Origin: Caldimonas brevitalea
GTDB lineage: Bacteria; Pseudomonadota; Gammaproteobacteria; Burkholderiales; Burkholderiaceae_C
DNA length: 64,000 nucleotides
Assembly (NCBI RefSeq): GCF_001017435.1
Contig: NZ_CP011371.1
Coordinates: forward strand, 3,906,001 to 3,970,000
Reading direction: 5' to 3'
This document shows, one piece after another, positions 1 through 10,893 of the stretch. The notes beneath the pieces were generated by a model. It saw nothing but the letters and a program-made list of their open reading frames with translations, was not told the origin of the DNA and searched no databases. Position 1 is the first letter of the stretch. Every line of letters begins with the position of its first letter. The position numbers and the translations under genes were made by a program.

Positions 1-678
1 GAGACGGTGGCGCTGGTGGGGCCCAGCGGCGCCGGCAAGAGCACCGTGTTCCAGTTGCTGCTGCGTTTCTACGACGCGCAGCGCGGTCAGGTGGAAGTCG
101 ACGGCGTGCCGGTGCGCGAAACCTCGCTGCAGGCGTTGCGCCAGCGCATCGGCATCGTGCCGCAGGACAGCGTGATCTTTTCGGCCAACGCGCTCGAGAA
201 CATCCGCTACGGCCGCCCCGACGCCAGCGACGCCGAGGTGGAGGCCGCCGCCCGCGCCGCCTTCGCTGACGACTTCATCCGCGCCCTGCCGGAGGGCTAC
301 CGCACCTTCCTCGGTGAGCGCGGCGTGCGGCTGTCGGGCGGGCAGCGCCAACGCATCGCCATCGCCCGGGCGATGCTCAAGAACCCGCCGCTGCTGCTGC
401 TCGACGAGGCGACCAGCGCGCTCGACGCCGAGAGCGAGCGGATGGTGCAGGCAGCGCTGGAGGCGGCGATGCGTGACCGCACCACGCTGGTGATCGCGCA
501 CCGTTTGGCGACGGTGCAGCGGGCCGACCGTATCGTGGTGATGGAGCATGGGCACATCGTCGAGGTCGGCTCGCACGCCGAGTTGATGGCGCGCGATGGG
601 CTGTACGCCCGGCTGGCGGCGTTGCAGTTCGAGGTGCCGGAGGCCGACGGCGCGGACGCCGAATCGCCGCTGGCGTAG
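1..678 (+). CDS. ABC exporter ATPase domain (3' part, MsbA-like)
   Basis: This is the C-terminal nucleotide-binding domain of an ABC transporter; the reading frame is open to the window edge, so the membrane part lies outside. Walker A (GPSGAGKS), Q-loop, signature LSGGQRQR, Walker [13 protein letters not shown] and the H-loop (IAHRLAT) are all present, so the ATPase site looks intact. The order and spacing match half-size exporters in which a six-helix membrane domain precedes the ATPase, such as MsbA-type lipid or drug exporters. The substrate cannot be deduced. thyA follows about 100 bases downstream on the same strand. Confidence 0.9.
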   Translation, partial: ETVALVGPSGAGKSTVFQLLLRFYDAQRGQVEVDGVPVRETSLQALRQRIGIVPQDSVIFSANALENIRYGRPDASDAEVEAAARAAFADDFIRALPEGYRTFLGERGVRLSGGQRQRIAIARAMLKNPPLLLLDEATSALDAESERMVQAALEAAMRDRTTLVIAHRLATVQRADRIVVMEHGHIVEVGSHAELMARDGLYARLAALQFEVPEADGADAESPLA

Positions 679-779
679 CGCTGGCGGACACGGTGGTTCC
701 CGTCGGTCCCGTACCGGCTGCCGGCGCGCGCCGGAACGTCGGATAATCCCATTTCCCCAACGTTGCCCGCAGGACTCCC

Positions 780-1592
780 GTGACCCTCCGCCCGGTACGC
801 AGCCAGTACGAAGACTTCATGCGCCTGGTCTACACCCAGGGCGTTGCGAAGACCGACCGCACCGGCACCGGCACGCGCAGCGTGTTCGGCCATCAGATGC
901 GCTTCGACCTGAACGAAGGCTTTCCGATGGTCACGACCAAGAAGCTGCACCTCAAGTCCATCGTGTACGAGCTGCTGTGGTTTCTGCGCGGCGACAGCAA
1001 CGTGCGCTGGCTCCAGGAGCACGGCGTGTCGATCTGGGACGAATGGGCGCGCGAAGACGGTGATCTGGGCCCGGTCTACGGTGTGCAGTGGCGCTCCTGG
1101 CCGACGCCCGACGGCGGCCACATCGACCAGATCGCCGAGGTGATCCAGACGCTCAAGAGCAACCCGGACTCGCGCCGCATCATCGTCAGCGCCTGGAACG
1201 TGGCCGAGCTGTCCAAGATGGCGCTGATGCCCTGCCATGCCTTGTTCCAGTTCTATGTCGCGGAAGGCCGGCTGAGCTGCCAGCTCTACCAGCGCAGTGC
1301 CGACATTTTTCTGGGCGTGCCGTTCAACATCGCCAGCTATGCGCTGCTGACCCACATGGTGGCGCAGCAGTGCGACCTGGGGGTGGGCGATTTCGTCTGG
1401 ACGGGCGGCGACTGCCACATCTACAACAACCACTTCGAGCAAGTCGAGTTGCAGCTGTCGCGCGAGCCCTATCCCTACCCTCAACTGCAGATCAAGCGCC
1501 GGCCGGCGTCGATCTTCGACTATCAATACGAAGACTTCGAGATCGTCGACTACCGGCACCATCCGCACATCAAGGCGCCGGTGGCGGTCTGA
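780..1592 (+). CDS. thyA: Thymidylate synthase
   Basis: Methylates dUMP to dTMP using 5,10-methylenetetrahydrofolate and releases dihydrofolate. The 270-residue protein is slightly longer than E. coli ThyA (264) and aligns throughout: DRTGTGT near residue 27, the catalytic cysteine in MPCHALFQF (Cys152), [12 protein letters not shown], and the C-terminal IKAPVAV. The start is a GTG preceded by AGGA; the next in-frame ATG (819) would remove the N-terminal helix conserved in the family. folA follows on the same strand and regenerates the folate cofactor, so the two form a functional pair, although 194 bases separate them. Confidence 0.96.
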   Translation: MTLRPVRSQYEDFMRLVYTQGVAKTDRTGTGTRSVFGHQMRFDLNEGFPMVTTKKLHLKSIVYELLWFLRGDSNVRWLQEHGVSIWDEWAREDGDLGPVYGVQWRSWPTPDGGHIDQIAEVIQTLKSNPDSRRIIVSAWNVAELSKMALMPCHALFQFYVAEGRLSCQLYQRSADIFLGVPFNIASYALLTHMVAQQCDLGVGDFVWTGGDCHIYNNHFEQVELQLSREPYPYPQLQIKRRPASIFDYQYEDFEIVDYRHHPHIKAPVAV

Positions 1593-1786
1593 GCGACGAC
1601 GCGCGCCGGCCGCCGGGCCCGCCGGCCGCGGCGTAGCAGCGCGACAGGCGGCCGGCTGTGCGGCCGCCGCGCGGTTCTGGCGCCGGCGCACGCCATTGGC
1701 ACGCCGGATGCCAGTTGATCGGCGCGGCGCCTCCCGGCGGCGCCGTTCTCCGCACCTCCAACCGGCGGCAACGCCACAATAGCGCC

Positions 1787-2296
<510 letters not shown>

Positions 2297-2415
2297 AACT
2301 CACCAGCAGGTGTCGAGGTCTGGGCCCGGCCCAGCTTCACCCCCTGGCGCTACGCCGGCCGATGTCCTGCCGCCTTCGGGCATGCTCGGTTCAAAATCAA
2401 CAACTTGTCCTCCGC

Positions 2416-3183
2416 ATGAAACTCGCCACCTGGAACGTCAATTCCCTGGCCGTGCGCCTGCCCCAACTGCTGGCCTGGCTCGCCGAGCACCACCCCGACA
2501 CCGTGGTGCTGCAGGAAACCAAGCTGACCGACGACAAATTCCCGGTCGCCGAGTTGGCCGAGGCCGGTTATCTCGCGCAGGTGTTCGGGCAAAAGACCTA
2601 CAACGGCGTCGCGCTGCTCAGCCGCGAGCCGGCGGCGGACGTGGTCAAAAACATCCCGGGCTTCGAGGACCCGCAGGCCCGGGTGATCGCCGGCACCGTC
2701 GGCAGCTTGCGGGTGGTGGGTGCGTATTTCCCCAACGGCCAGGCGCCGGGCAGCGAGAAGTTCGCCTACAAGATGCGCTGGCTGGAAGCGCTGCACGAGT
2801 GGCTCAAGGCCGAGCTGCAGCGGTACCCGCGCTTGCTGCTGATGGGCGACTACAACGTGGCGCCGGAAGACGCCGACGTGCACGACCCGGTGGCCTGGGC
2901 CGGCCAGATCCATTGCACGCCGGAAGAGCGCGAGCACTTTCGCCAGCTGCTCGCGCTGGGGCTGCACGACGCCTTCCGGTTGTTCGAGCAGCCGCCCAAG
3001 AGCTGGTCCTGGTGGGATTACCGCAACCTGGCGTTTCGCCGTAACCAAGGCCTGCGCATCGACCACATCCTGGTCAGCGACGTGCTCAAGCCCCAGGTCG
3101 CCTCCTGTGTGATCGACAAGCTGCCGCGCAAGAACGAGCGGCCCAGCGACCATGCGCCGGTGGTGATCGAGCTGATCGGCTGA
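2416..3183 (+). CDS. xth: Exodeoxyribonuclease III
   Basis: AP endonuclease and 3'-5' exonuclease of base-excision repair, a member of the EEP superfamily. The 255-residue protein shows the family motifs: MKLATWNVNS, LQETKLTD (metal-binding Glu), the GDYNVAPEDADVHDP stretch, SWSWWDYRN, RIDHILVS and the C-terminal SDHAPVV with the catalytic His. The start is the ATG directly before KLATWNVNS; a longer in-frame reading overlaps folA and has no homologous character. No clear ribosome-binding site is visible. It sits convergent to ntrC with 23 bases between stop codons. Confidence 0.94.
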   Translation: MKLATWNVNSLAVRLPQLLAWLAEHHPDTVVLQETKLTDDKFPVAELAEAGYLAQVFGQKTYNGVALLSREPAADVVKNIPGFEDPQARVIAGTVGSLRVVGAYFPNGQAPGSEKFAYKMRWLEALHEWLKAELQRYPRLLLMGDYNVAPEDADVHDPVAWAGQIHCTPEEREHFRQLLALGLHDAFRLFEQPPKSWSWWDYRNLAFRRNQGLRIDHILVSDVLKPQVASCVIDKLPRKNERPSDHAPVVIELIG

Positions 3184-3206
3184 CCCCTCCCCCGGCGCGC
3201 GCAAGG

Positions 3207-4733
<1,527 letters not shown>

Positions 4734-4832
4734 GCGGCGCCTGTAGTCCTTGTCATCGCCCGAGCCCCTCCCCTGGGCTCGGAAGTGCCGCGCACCTCGC
4801 GAGGCAGGCCGCGGGGGTTCGACAACTTCGAC

Positions 4833-5942
4833 TCAGGGCAAGGGAATCAGGATCTTGAAGGCCGTGTTTCCGGGTTCGCTCTCGCATTCGATCGTGCCAT
4901 GGTGCTGCTGCACGAAGGTCTGCGCCAGCGTGAGCCCCAGGCCAGAGCCGCCATCGCGTCCTGATACCAGAGGGTAGAAGATGCGATCGCGGATGGCCTC
5001 GGGCACGCCCGGTCCGTTGTCCTCGATATGCAATTCCAATGCCAGACGATAGCGTTGCTTGCCCAAGGTCACTTGGCGGGCGATGCGGGTCTTCAACCGC
5101 AGGCAGGCGTCGCCGTTGGACATGCGCTCGCGCAGGGCCTCGGCGGCATTACGAGCGATGTTGAGCACCGCCTGGATCAGCTGCTCGCGGTCGCCGCGAA
5201 ACTCGGGGATCGAGGTGTCGTAGTCGCGCACCACCTTCAGGCCGCGCGGGAACTCGGCCAGGATCAGCGAACGCACCCGTTCGCACACCTCGTGGATGTT
5301 GACGTCGCTCACCACATGCGGCTTGCGGTGCGGCGCCAGCAGGCGGTCGACCAGCGCCTGCAGGCGGTCGGCCTCGTGGATGATGACCTGCGTGTATTCG
5401 GTCAGCGCCTTGGACTCGACTTCCATCTGCAGCAGCTGGGCTGCGCCCCGGATGCCGCCGAGCGGGTTCTTGATCTCGTGCGCCAGGTTGCGGATCAGCT
5501 CTTTGGTCGCTTGCGCCTGGTCGAGCGCCCGCTCTTCGCGGTCCTTGCGCGTCTGCTGCTCGATTTCCACCAGCTCCACCAGCGCGAGGTCGGCCTGGTC
5601 GGTCTGGGTGACGATCACATGCACCGGCAGCGCGTCGGTGCCATTGGCGCCGCCGGGCGAGGCGGGCCGGCGCAGCTGGCCTTCGAAGCGGCTGATCGAA
5701 AAGTCGTTGCGGGCGACCGCCGCGACCGTATCGCGCACCACCTCCGGCTCGACGAACCACTCGAACAGCGAGCCGCGCAGCATGCTGCGCCGCGACAGGC
5801 CGAGCACCGTCTCGAACGCGGAGTTGACGAACAAACAGGCGCCGTCGGTGTGCACCAGGGCCACCATCGTGGCCAGGTGGTCGAAGGCCGCGTAGGGCGA
5901 GGCCCCGATGAAACGTTCGAACAGGGACTTCGGCGTCGGCAC
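4833..5942 (-). CDS. ntrB: Nitrogen regulation sensor kinase NtrB
   Basis: Cytoplasmic histidine kinase/phosphatase that controls NtrC according to PII signalling. The 369 residues contain an N-terminal PAS-like domain (about 20-130), the H-box RNLAHEIKNPLGG with His155, an N-box (LNIARNAAEAL) and G-boxes ending in DGGSGLGLTLA. There are no membrane segments, as expected for NtrB. Translation appears to start at GTG (5942); upstream sequence does not extend the PAS domain. It lies between a small exported protein and ntrC, all in the same direction as glnA. Confidence 0.95.
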   Translation of the reverse strand: MPTPKSLFERFIGASPYAAFDHLATMVALVHTDGACLFVNSAFETVLGLSRRSMLRGSLFEWFVEPEVVRDTVAAVARNDFSISRFEGQLRRPASPGGANGTDALPVHVIVTQTDQADLALVELVEIEQQTRKDREERALDQAQATKELIRNLAHEIKNPLGGIRGAAQLLQMEVESKALTEYTQVIIHEADRLQALVDRLLAPHRKPHVVSDVNIHEVCERVRSLILAEFPRGLKVVRDYDTSIPEFRGDREQLIQAVLNIARNAAEALRERMSNGDACLRLKTRIARQVTLGKQRYRLALELHIEDNGPGVPEAIRDRIFYPLVSGRDGGSGLGLTLAQTFVQQHHGTIECESEPGNTAFKILIPLP

Positions 5943-5962
5943 GGCAACCGCGGCGGCGTGGG

Positions 5963-6487
5963 TTACTGCGCCGCGGGCAGCTTGCCGAGTTCGCGCCGGA
6001 TGGAGGCGATGTCGCTCTCTTTGCGGGCGATGGTGGCTTTCATCTCCGCCACCCGGTCGAGGTATTTCTGGTAGTTGCGCTCATCGCCGCGCCGCTCGGG
6101 CTCGCCGTTGTTGTAGTCCTTCTGGAGCGCCGCCAACTGCTCTTCTTCCTTGCGCAGCTCGGCTTCCAGAATGCGGCGGGCGTCGCTGTCGCGGGCGCGT
6201 TGCTCGCTCGGGTCGACCTTGGAATCGGCCGGACGCGCGGCCGAGGCGGGCACCGACGCGGTCTTGGTGTCACCACCCTTGCCGTCGGGCCGGCCTGGCG
6301 GACGGGTCTGCACGATGGTGACGTTGCCGCCATCGACGACCTTGCAGCCGCGGGCATCGGCGTCTTTCGGGGAGATCGAGTTGGTGAAGTTGTTGCCCGG
6401 GCAACGATAGACCTGCCCCTGCGCTTGCACCGCAGCGGCGGTCAGCACACAGAAGACGAGCGTCAGGGAAACGGGTAGGCAACGCAT
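5963..6487 (-). CDS. Exported coiled-coil protein, DUF4124-like
   Basis: A 174-residue protein of unknown function. A signal peptide (residues 1-22, ending VQA) is followed by a short segment with paired cysteines (YRCPGNNFTNSISPKDA, then GCKVV) resembling the DUF4124 start seen in many betaproteobacterial periplasmic proteins. A Pro/Ala/Lys-rich linker leads to a charged helical region (about 100-165) rich in Glu, Lys and Arg that is likely a coiled coil. It lies between glnA and ntrB with only 20 bases before ntrB, suggesting cotranscription with ntrBC. A link to nitrogen control is only positional. Confidence 0.8.
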   Translation of the reverse strand: MRCLPVSLTLVFCVLTAAAVQAQGQVYRCPGNNFTNSISPKDADARGCKVVDGGNVTIVQTRPPGRPDGKGGDTKTASVPASAARPADSKVDPSEQRARDSDARRILEAELRKEEEQLAALQKDYNNGEPERRGDERNYQKYLDRVAEMKATIARKESDIASIRRELGKLPAAQ

Positions 6488-6621
6488 GGTGGATGGGTCT
6501 CGATGTCCTGCGGCCCTATTGGACAGCAGGACCGGGGGTCGGTTCGCCGCGAGGAGGGCCGAGTATCGGCCAAAACGCCGCCGGCCGCCAAATCTGCACG
6601 ATGTGCGGCACTGAAACGACG

Positions 6622-6646
6622 AAGGGACGGCGCGAGGCCGTCCCTT
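6622..6646 (-). terminator. Hairpin downstream of glnA
   Basis: A perfect 10-bp stem (AAGGGACGGC and its complement) with a five-base loop lies 55 bases past the glnA stop codon. In the direction of glnA transcription it is followed by CGTCGTTTC, a poor U-tract, so it may act as a weak terminator or 3'-end stabiliser rather than a full intrinsic terminator. Some read-through into the downstream ntrB region would then be expected. Confidence 0.5.
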
Positions 6647-6700
6647 AGGGGTAGGCCGCAGGGCGGCCTGCCAGTCCGCCCCGGAGGGCGGCCGCCTCGA

Positions 6701-8119
6701 TCAGAGGCTGTAGTACATGTCGAACTCGACCGGGTGGGTCGTCATGCGGAAGCGCGTCACTTCCTGCATCTTGAGTTCGATGTAGGCGTCGATGTAGGCA
6801 TCGGTGAACACGCCGCCCTTGGTCAGGAAGGCACGGTCCTTGTCGAGGTACTCGAGCGCCTGGTCCAGGCTGTGGCAGACGGTCGGGATCTTCGCGTCTT
6901 CTTCCGGCGGCAGGTGGTACAGGTCCTTCGAGGCGGCTTCGCCCGGGTGGATCTTGTTCTCGACGCCGTCCAGGCCGGCCATCAGCAGCGCGGCGAAGGC
7001 CAGGTAGGGGTTGGCCAGGGGGTCCGGGAAGCGCGCTTCGATGCGGCGGCCCTTCGGGTTCGCGACGTACGGAATGCGGATCGACGCCGAGCGGTTGCGG
7101 GCGCTGTAGGCCAGCTTCACCGGGGCTTCGAAGCCCGGCACCAGACGCTTGTAGCTGTTGGTGGTCGGGTTGGTGATCGCGTTCAGTGCGCGGGCGTGCT
7201 TGATGATGCCGCCGATGTAGTACAGCGCGAAGTCGCTCAGGCCACCGTAGCCGTCGCCGGCGAACAGGTTCTTGCCGTCCTTCCAGACCGACTGGTGCAC
7301 GTGCATGCCGGAGCCGTTGTCGCCGACGATGGGCTTGGGCATGAAGGTCGCGGTCTTGCCGTAGGCGTGCGCGACGTTGACGATGATGTACTTCTGCAGC
7401 TGCAGCCAGTCAGCGCGCTGCACCAGCGTGCTGAACTTGGTGCCGATTTCCATCTGGCCGGCGTTCGCCACTTCGTGGTGGTGCACTTCGACCGGGATGC
7501 CCATCGACTCGAGGATCAAGCACATTTCCGAGCGCAGGTCCTGGCCGGAGTCGACCGGGGGCACCGGGAAGTAGCCGCCCTTGACGGCAGGACGGTAGCC
7601 GGAGTTGCCGTGCTCGTATTCCTTGCCCGTGTTCCAGGCGGCCGCTTCGGACTCGATCTTCACGAAGCAGCCCGACATGTCCACGTTCCAGCGGATGTTG
7701 TCGAAGATGAAGAATTCGGGCTCGGGGCCGAAGAAGGCGGCGTCGCCGATGCCGGACGACTTCAGGTAGGCCTCGGCACGCTTGGCCAGCGAACGCGGGT
7801 CGCGCTCGTAGGGCTTGCCGTCGCCCGGCTCGATGACGTCGCAGGTCAGGATCAGCGTCGGCTCTTCGAAGAAGGGGTCGATGTTGGCCGTATTGGGGTC
7901 CGGCATCAGCAGCATGTCAGATGCTTCGATACCCTTCCAGCCGGCAATCGAGGAACCGTCGAACGCGTGACCCGACGTGAATTTGTCTTCATCGAAAGCG
8001 GAAACGGGAACGGAGACGTGCTGCTCCTTGCCCCGGGTGTCGGTAAAACGGAAGTCGACGAACTTGACTTCGTTTTCCTTCACCAGCTTCATCACGTCGG
8101 CGACGGTCTTGTTGGCCAT
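6701..8119 (-). CDS. glnA: Glutamine synthetase, type I
   Basis: ATP-dependent ligation of ammonia to glutamate; the central nitrogen-assimilation enzyme, a dodecamer. The 472-residue protein contains the N-terminal beta-grasp ([16 protein letters not shown]), the signature [15 protein letters not shown], the catalytic [10 protein letters not shown] block, [17 protein letters not shown], and the adenylylation tyrosine in [11 protein letters not shown], so regulation by GlnE-type adenylylation is expected. AGGAG precedes the ATG. A sigma-54 promoter and NtrC-like sites lie upstream, and ntrB/ntrC lie downstream on the same strand. Confidence 0.98.
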   Translation of the reverse strand: MANKTVADVMKLVKENEVKFVDFRFTDTRGKEQHVSVPVSAFDEDKFTSGHAFDGSSIAGWKGIEASDMLLMPDPNTANIDPFFEEPTLILTCDVIEPGDGKPYERDPRSLAKRAEAYLKSSGIGDAAFFGPEPEFFIFDNIRWNVDMSGCFVKIESEAAAWNTGKEYEHGNSGYRPAVKGGYFPVPPVDSGQDLRSEMCLILESMGIPVEVHHHEVANAGQMEIGTKFSTLVQRADWLQLQKYIIVNVAHAYGKTATFMPKPIVGDNGSGMHVHQSVWKDGKNLFAGDGYGGLSDFALYYIGGIIKHARALNAITNPTTNSYKRLVPGFEAPVKLAYSARNRSASIRIPYVANPKGRRIEARFPDPLANPYLAFAALLMAGLDGVENKIHPGEAASKDLYHLPPEEDAKIPTVCHSLDQALEYLDKDRAFLTKGGVFTDAYIDAYIELKMQEVTRFRMTTHPVEFDMYYSL

Positions 8120-8160
8120 CAGGTGCTCCTAGTGGGCGGTTATGTGAGTGGTAGACGAAA

Positions 8161-8184
8161 CTTGGCGGCCCTGAGGCCGCCAAG
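8161..8184 (-). promoter_or_regulatory. Leader hairpin of glnA
   Basis: A perfect 10-bp stem (CTTGGCGGCC paired with GGCCGCCAAG) and a four-base loop sits in the predicted glnA 5' leader, between the sigma-54 start point (about 8220) and the start codon. In the transcribed direction it is followed by TTTCGTC. It could be a weak attenuator or a transcript-stabilising structure; the sequence alone does not decide. Confidence 0.5.
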
Positions 8185-8230
8185 CTAAGTTGTTCGTGCC
8201 GGCCGGTGGCCGTCGAGCGCAGCGGAATTT

Positions 8231-8246
8231 AGCAGGAACTGTGCCC
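8231..8246 (-). promoter_or_regulatory. Sigma-54 (-24/-12) promoter of glnA
   Basis: On the minus strand the sequence reads GGGCACAGTTCCTGCT. It fits the sigma-54 consensus TGGCACGNNNNTTGCA with the invariant GG and GC at exact spacing (GG at -25/-24, GC at -13/-12). Transcription would begin near 8220, giving a leader of about 100 bases before the glnA ATG at 8119. Confidence 0.75.
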
Positions 8247-8376
8247 GTTTGTGGCGCTGCGTGACCCAAAGCGGCACCCGGAAGGGCCCCAAAAAAGGCG
8301 GCGCCGGCCGGCGGAAACGCGGACTTTGGCAGAAAAACATCACATTCGCGCTATTCCGCTGCACCCCGAGGGAGAA

Positions 8377-8449
8377 GGCACCTGCTTGGTGCCACTAAAC
8401 GCACCTTTTTGGTTCCCACTTGGTGCCCTCAGCGCACCAATTCGGGGCC
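8377..8449. promoter_or_regulatory. Cluster of NtrC-like binding sites
   Basis: Four dyads with the NtrC layout (GCACC, five bases, GGTGC) lie about 165-220 bases upstream of the predicted glnA start. The first (8377-8393) is perfect: GGCACC-TGCTT-GGTGCC. The next two (8400-8416 and 8411-8427) overlap and share GGTTCC; the fourth (8433-8449) is weaker, GCACC-AATTC-GGGGC. The last sites overlap the 3' end of the upstream gene. An enhancer array of this kind is typical for glnA-type promoters. Confidence 0.72.
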
Positions 8450-9223
8450 CAACTCGAGATCGTGTTCGCGCAGGCCGGCGAGCAGGGCCGCGTAGGCCTG
8501 CTCGACCTGCGCCGCGGGCCCCTTCACGCCCAATTCGATGTGACGTCCGTGCTCGGGATGGTCCACGCTCGGCAGGCTGAACACCTTGACCGGCGCGTGG
8601 GCGGCCTCCAGCCGCTCCATCAACGGCGTGAGGGTCGATTCCATCGAGCCGAACACCACCACTGATTTCTCGACGTGATCGCGTCGGTGGCACCACTCGG
8701 CATATTGGTGGTCGAGCACCCATTCGATCATCGGCCAGGCCATGACCGGGAAGCCCGGCACGAAGTGCACCCGCCGCACCGAGAAGCCGGGAATCTTGTT
8801 GTAGGGATTGGGAATCAACTCGCTGCCGAGCGGGAACACGCCCATGTTGAGCCGGTGCACGTTGTCGGCGCGGTCGGGCTCGAACGGCAGACCTTGCTCG
8901 CGCGCCACGTCGGCCATGCGCTCGAGGATCAGCGCCTTGGCCTGCGGATGCAGCGCCAGCTCGACGCCGAGCGCGCGCGCGGCGCACTGGCGCGTGTGGT
9001 CGTCAGGGGTGGCGCCGATGCCGCCGCAGGAGAACACCGGCTCGGGGCCGGCGAAGGCCTCCTGGAGGGCCGCCTCGAGACGCGCCGGATCATCGCCGAC
9101 GTAGCGCGCCCAGGCGAGCGACAGGCCGCGCGCCGACAACAGCTCGATCACCTTGGGCAGGTGCTTGTCCTGGCGTTTGCCGGAGAGGATTTCGTCGCCG
9201 ACGATGATGAGTCCGAACTGCAT
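8429..9223 (-). CDS. CinA/MoaB-fold molybdopterin-binding protein
   Basis: A 264-residue protein of the competence/damage-inducible CinA N-terminal (MoCF-like) family. It opens with the diagnostic FGLIIVGDEILSGKRQDKH, has FSCGGIGATPDDHT (the MoaB/MogA ligand loop) and FVPGFPVMAWPMIEWVL. The C-terminal third continues to about residue 260 but there is no CinA C-terminal NMN-deamidase domain, so this is the short form. The true substrate in such stand-alone proteins is uncertain. It lies upstream of glnA on the same strand and its 3' end carries part of the NtrC-site cluster. Confidence 0.85.
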   Translation of the reverse strand: MQFGLIIVGDEILSGKRQDKHLPKVIELLSARGLSLAWARYVGDDPARLEAALQEAFAGPEPVFSCGGIGATPDDHTRQCAARALGVELALHPQAKALILERMADVAREQGLPFEPDRADNVHRLNMGVFPLGSELIPNPYNKIPGFSVRRVHFVPGFPVMAWPMIEWVLDHQYAEWCHRRDHVEKSVVVFGSMESTLTPLMERLEAAHAPVKVFSLPSVDHPEHGRHIELGVKGPAAQVEQAYAALLAGLREHDLELGPELVR

Positions 9224-9244
9224 GGCGGGTGTGTTGAGGCGGGG

Positions 9245-10102
9245 TCAGGAGGTGGAGGATGGCAGCTGCGCGGTCTTCTCGAGCTGGGGTCGTGGCGGCG
9301 CTGCGGGCCCTTGCTGGCGCTGCGCGTGCAGCGCCGCCAGGCCGTAATGCGCGAACCACAGCGACGAGAACGCGAACACCAGGGTGTAGAGCCAGATCGA
9401 CACGATGATCAGCAGGGGTGCCAGGATCAGAGCCGCGGCGCCGACTGCCCACACCAGTGACGGCGCAGCGCCGGCGTAGCCGGTGAGGATGCCGATGCCC
9501 ATCATCGGCCAGCGGTGCCGGCGCATCAGCTGGCGCCGCTCTTCGGGTGTGGCGTGTTCGGCCAGCGCGTCGAATCCCATCACGCGGTAGGCCAGCCAGC
9601 CCCAGATCAACGGCGGCAACACCAGCGCGACAGGCGGGATCAGCCACAGCGGCATCGTCAACACCAGCGCCAGCAGCGCCAGCACCGTGGAGCCGACGTT
9701 CCACCCCAGCGAACGCCAGAAGGGTTCGCCATGCCGGCGTTCCAGCGCCGGAAAGCGTCGCAACGTCACGAGCCGCACGATGGCCGGCGTCATCAGCACA
9801 CCGACCGCCAGCAGCGACGCGACGACGATGAAGGGCACGGCGAGCGCGACCACGATCAGCGGTGCGATCACGGCGCGCAGATTCCCGACGCCCATGGTCT
9901 CGAGCCAGCGTGAGGCGGCATCGAGCAGCTTCCACTGGTGCAGTTGCGCGACCACCCCGGACAGTGCGTCTTCCCAGAAAAACCAGCCGAGGGCGAACGC
10001 CATGCCGGCGATCAGCAGCAGCGGCAGCAGCGACAGCAGGACGACGCGAGGGTGCAGGCAATAGGCCAGGGCGCGCCAGAAGGAGTCGATCAGCAAGTTC
10101 AC
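9245..10102 (-). CDS. EI24/CysZ-like integral membrane protein
   Basis: A 285-residue multi-pass membrane protein of the EI24 (CysZ-related) family. Hydrophobic segments are visible near residues 17-40, 75-105, 130-165 and 195-235, with the interrupted arrangement and the RVMGFDALAEHATPEER stretch typical of the family; the tail is Pro/Gln-rich. CysZ proteins mediate sulfate uptake, but most betaproteobacterial EI24 proteins are uncharacterised, so no substrate is assigned. Translation appears to start at GTG (10102). It is 21 bases upstream of the CinA-like gene and probably cotranscribed with it. Confidence 0.82.
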   Translation of the reverse strand: MNLLIDSFWRALAYCLHPRVVLLSLLPLLLIAGMAFALGWFFWEDALSGVVAQLHQWKLLDAASRWLETMGVGNLRAVIAPLIVVALAVPFIVVASLLAVGVLMTPAIVRLVTLRRFPALERRHGEPFWRSLGWNVGSTVLALLALVLTMPLWLIPPVALVLPPLIWGWLAYRVMGFDALAEHATPEERRQLMRRHRWPMMGIGILTGYAGAAPSLVWAVGAAALILAPLLIIVSIWLYTLVFAFSSLWFAHYGLAALHAQRQQGPAAPPRPQLEKTAQLPSSTS

Positions 10103-10220
10103 AGCAGCAACAAGTTCAGGTGAACAAAAGTGTCGGCGGCGGGAGAAGTGCGGGAGAGGTCCAGTAGCTTACGCGACCCGGCACACCCGCCGGGCCCACC
10201 CGACCACCCGCCCGGCCCGC

Positions 10221-10781
10221 TCAGTCGGGCTGCGACATCAACCGGACCCAGCCCTCATGCCCGAGGCGTCGCAAGGTGCGCATGTTGGCCTCGTAGATGG
10301 CCTCCGCCTCTGGAAAGGCCTCCACCGCGCGGTCGATGCTGCTTTCGCGCAGCAGGTGCAACGTCGGATAGGGGGAGCGGTTGGTGCAGTTCTCGACGTC
10401 GTCCGGTCCGCTGTCGGCGAAGCGGTACTGGGGATGGAAGTCGGCGATCTGCAGCACGCCTTCCAACCCCAGTTGTTGCAGCGCCACCTCGGCGATGCCG
10501 AGAAAATCGTTGAACTCCAGGAAGTCGTGCAACACGCCGGGGTGGATCAGCAAGGTGGTGTCGGTCTGCTGCGGGTCGACCTCGGCGAGATGCTGCAACT
10601 CGGCGCACAGGTCGTCCAGCAACGCGTCGGTGGCGGTCGCGGCGCTCACCACATAGCGGATCTGCTGTTTGACCTGGACCGCCTTGGCGAACGGGCACAG
10701 GTTGAGCCCGATCACCGCGCGCTCGACCCAGCGGCGCGTCGCGGCGACCACGGCATCGGCATCGACGGGTGAGGCACTCAT
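10221..10781 (-). CDS. DUF1415 family protein
   Basis: A 186-residue soluble protein of unknown function. It matches the DUF1415 family as I know it: VVAATRRWVERAVIGLNLCPFA at the N-terminus (with a conserved NLCPFA), TLLIHPGVLHDFLEFNDFL in the middle, GVLQIADFHPQYRFAD and NRSPYPTLHLLRESSIDRAV near the C-terminus. No enzymatic function is established for the family. The ATG at 10781 is chosen because longer readings add low-complexity sequence. It is divergent from the NADH dehydrogenase, with a 112-base shared upstream region. Confidence 0.85.
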   Translation of the reverse strand: MSASPVDADAVVAATRRWVERAVIGLNLCPFAKAVQVKQQIRYVVSAATATDALLDDLCAELQHLAEVDPQQTDTTLLIHPGVLHDFLEFNDFLGIAEVALQQLGLEGVLQIADFHPQYRFADSGPDDVENCTNRSPYPTLHLLRESSIDRAVEAFPEAEAIYEANMRTLRRLGHEGWVRLMSQPD

Positions 10782-10893
10782 CGTGCCAGTGTAGAGGAAG
10801 AGCCGCCCGCGGCGCTGCCGCATGCTGCGGCCCAGCACCCCGCGACACTCTTGATAGACTGCCCCCACCTTATCGAACAGAGACATTCCGACC

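Noticed and set aside
1647..1669. GC-rich hairpin between thyA and folA as a terminator
   Set aside because: No U-tract, and such GC-rich dyads are common by chance in this sequence.
297..1691. Long minus-strand reading frame opposite the ABC ATPase and thyA
   Set aside because: Antisense shadow of clear genes; arginine/alanine-rich composition and no recognisable motif.
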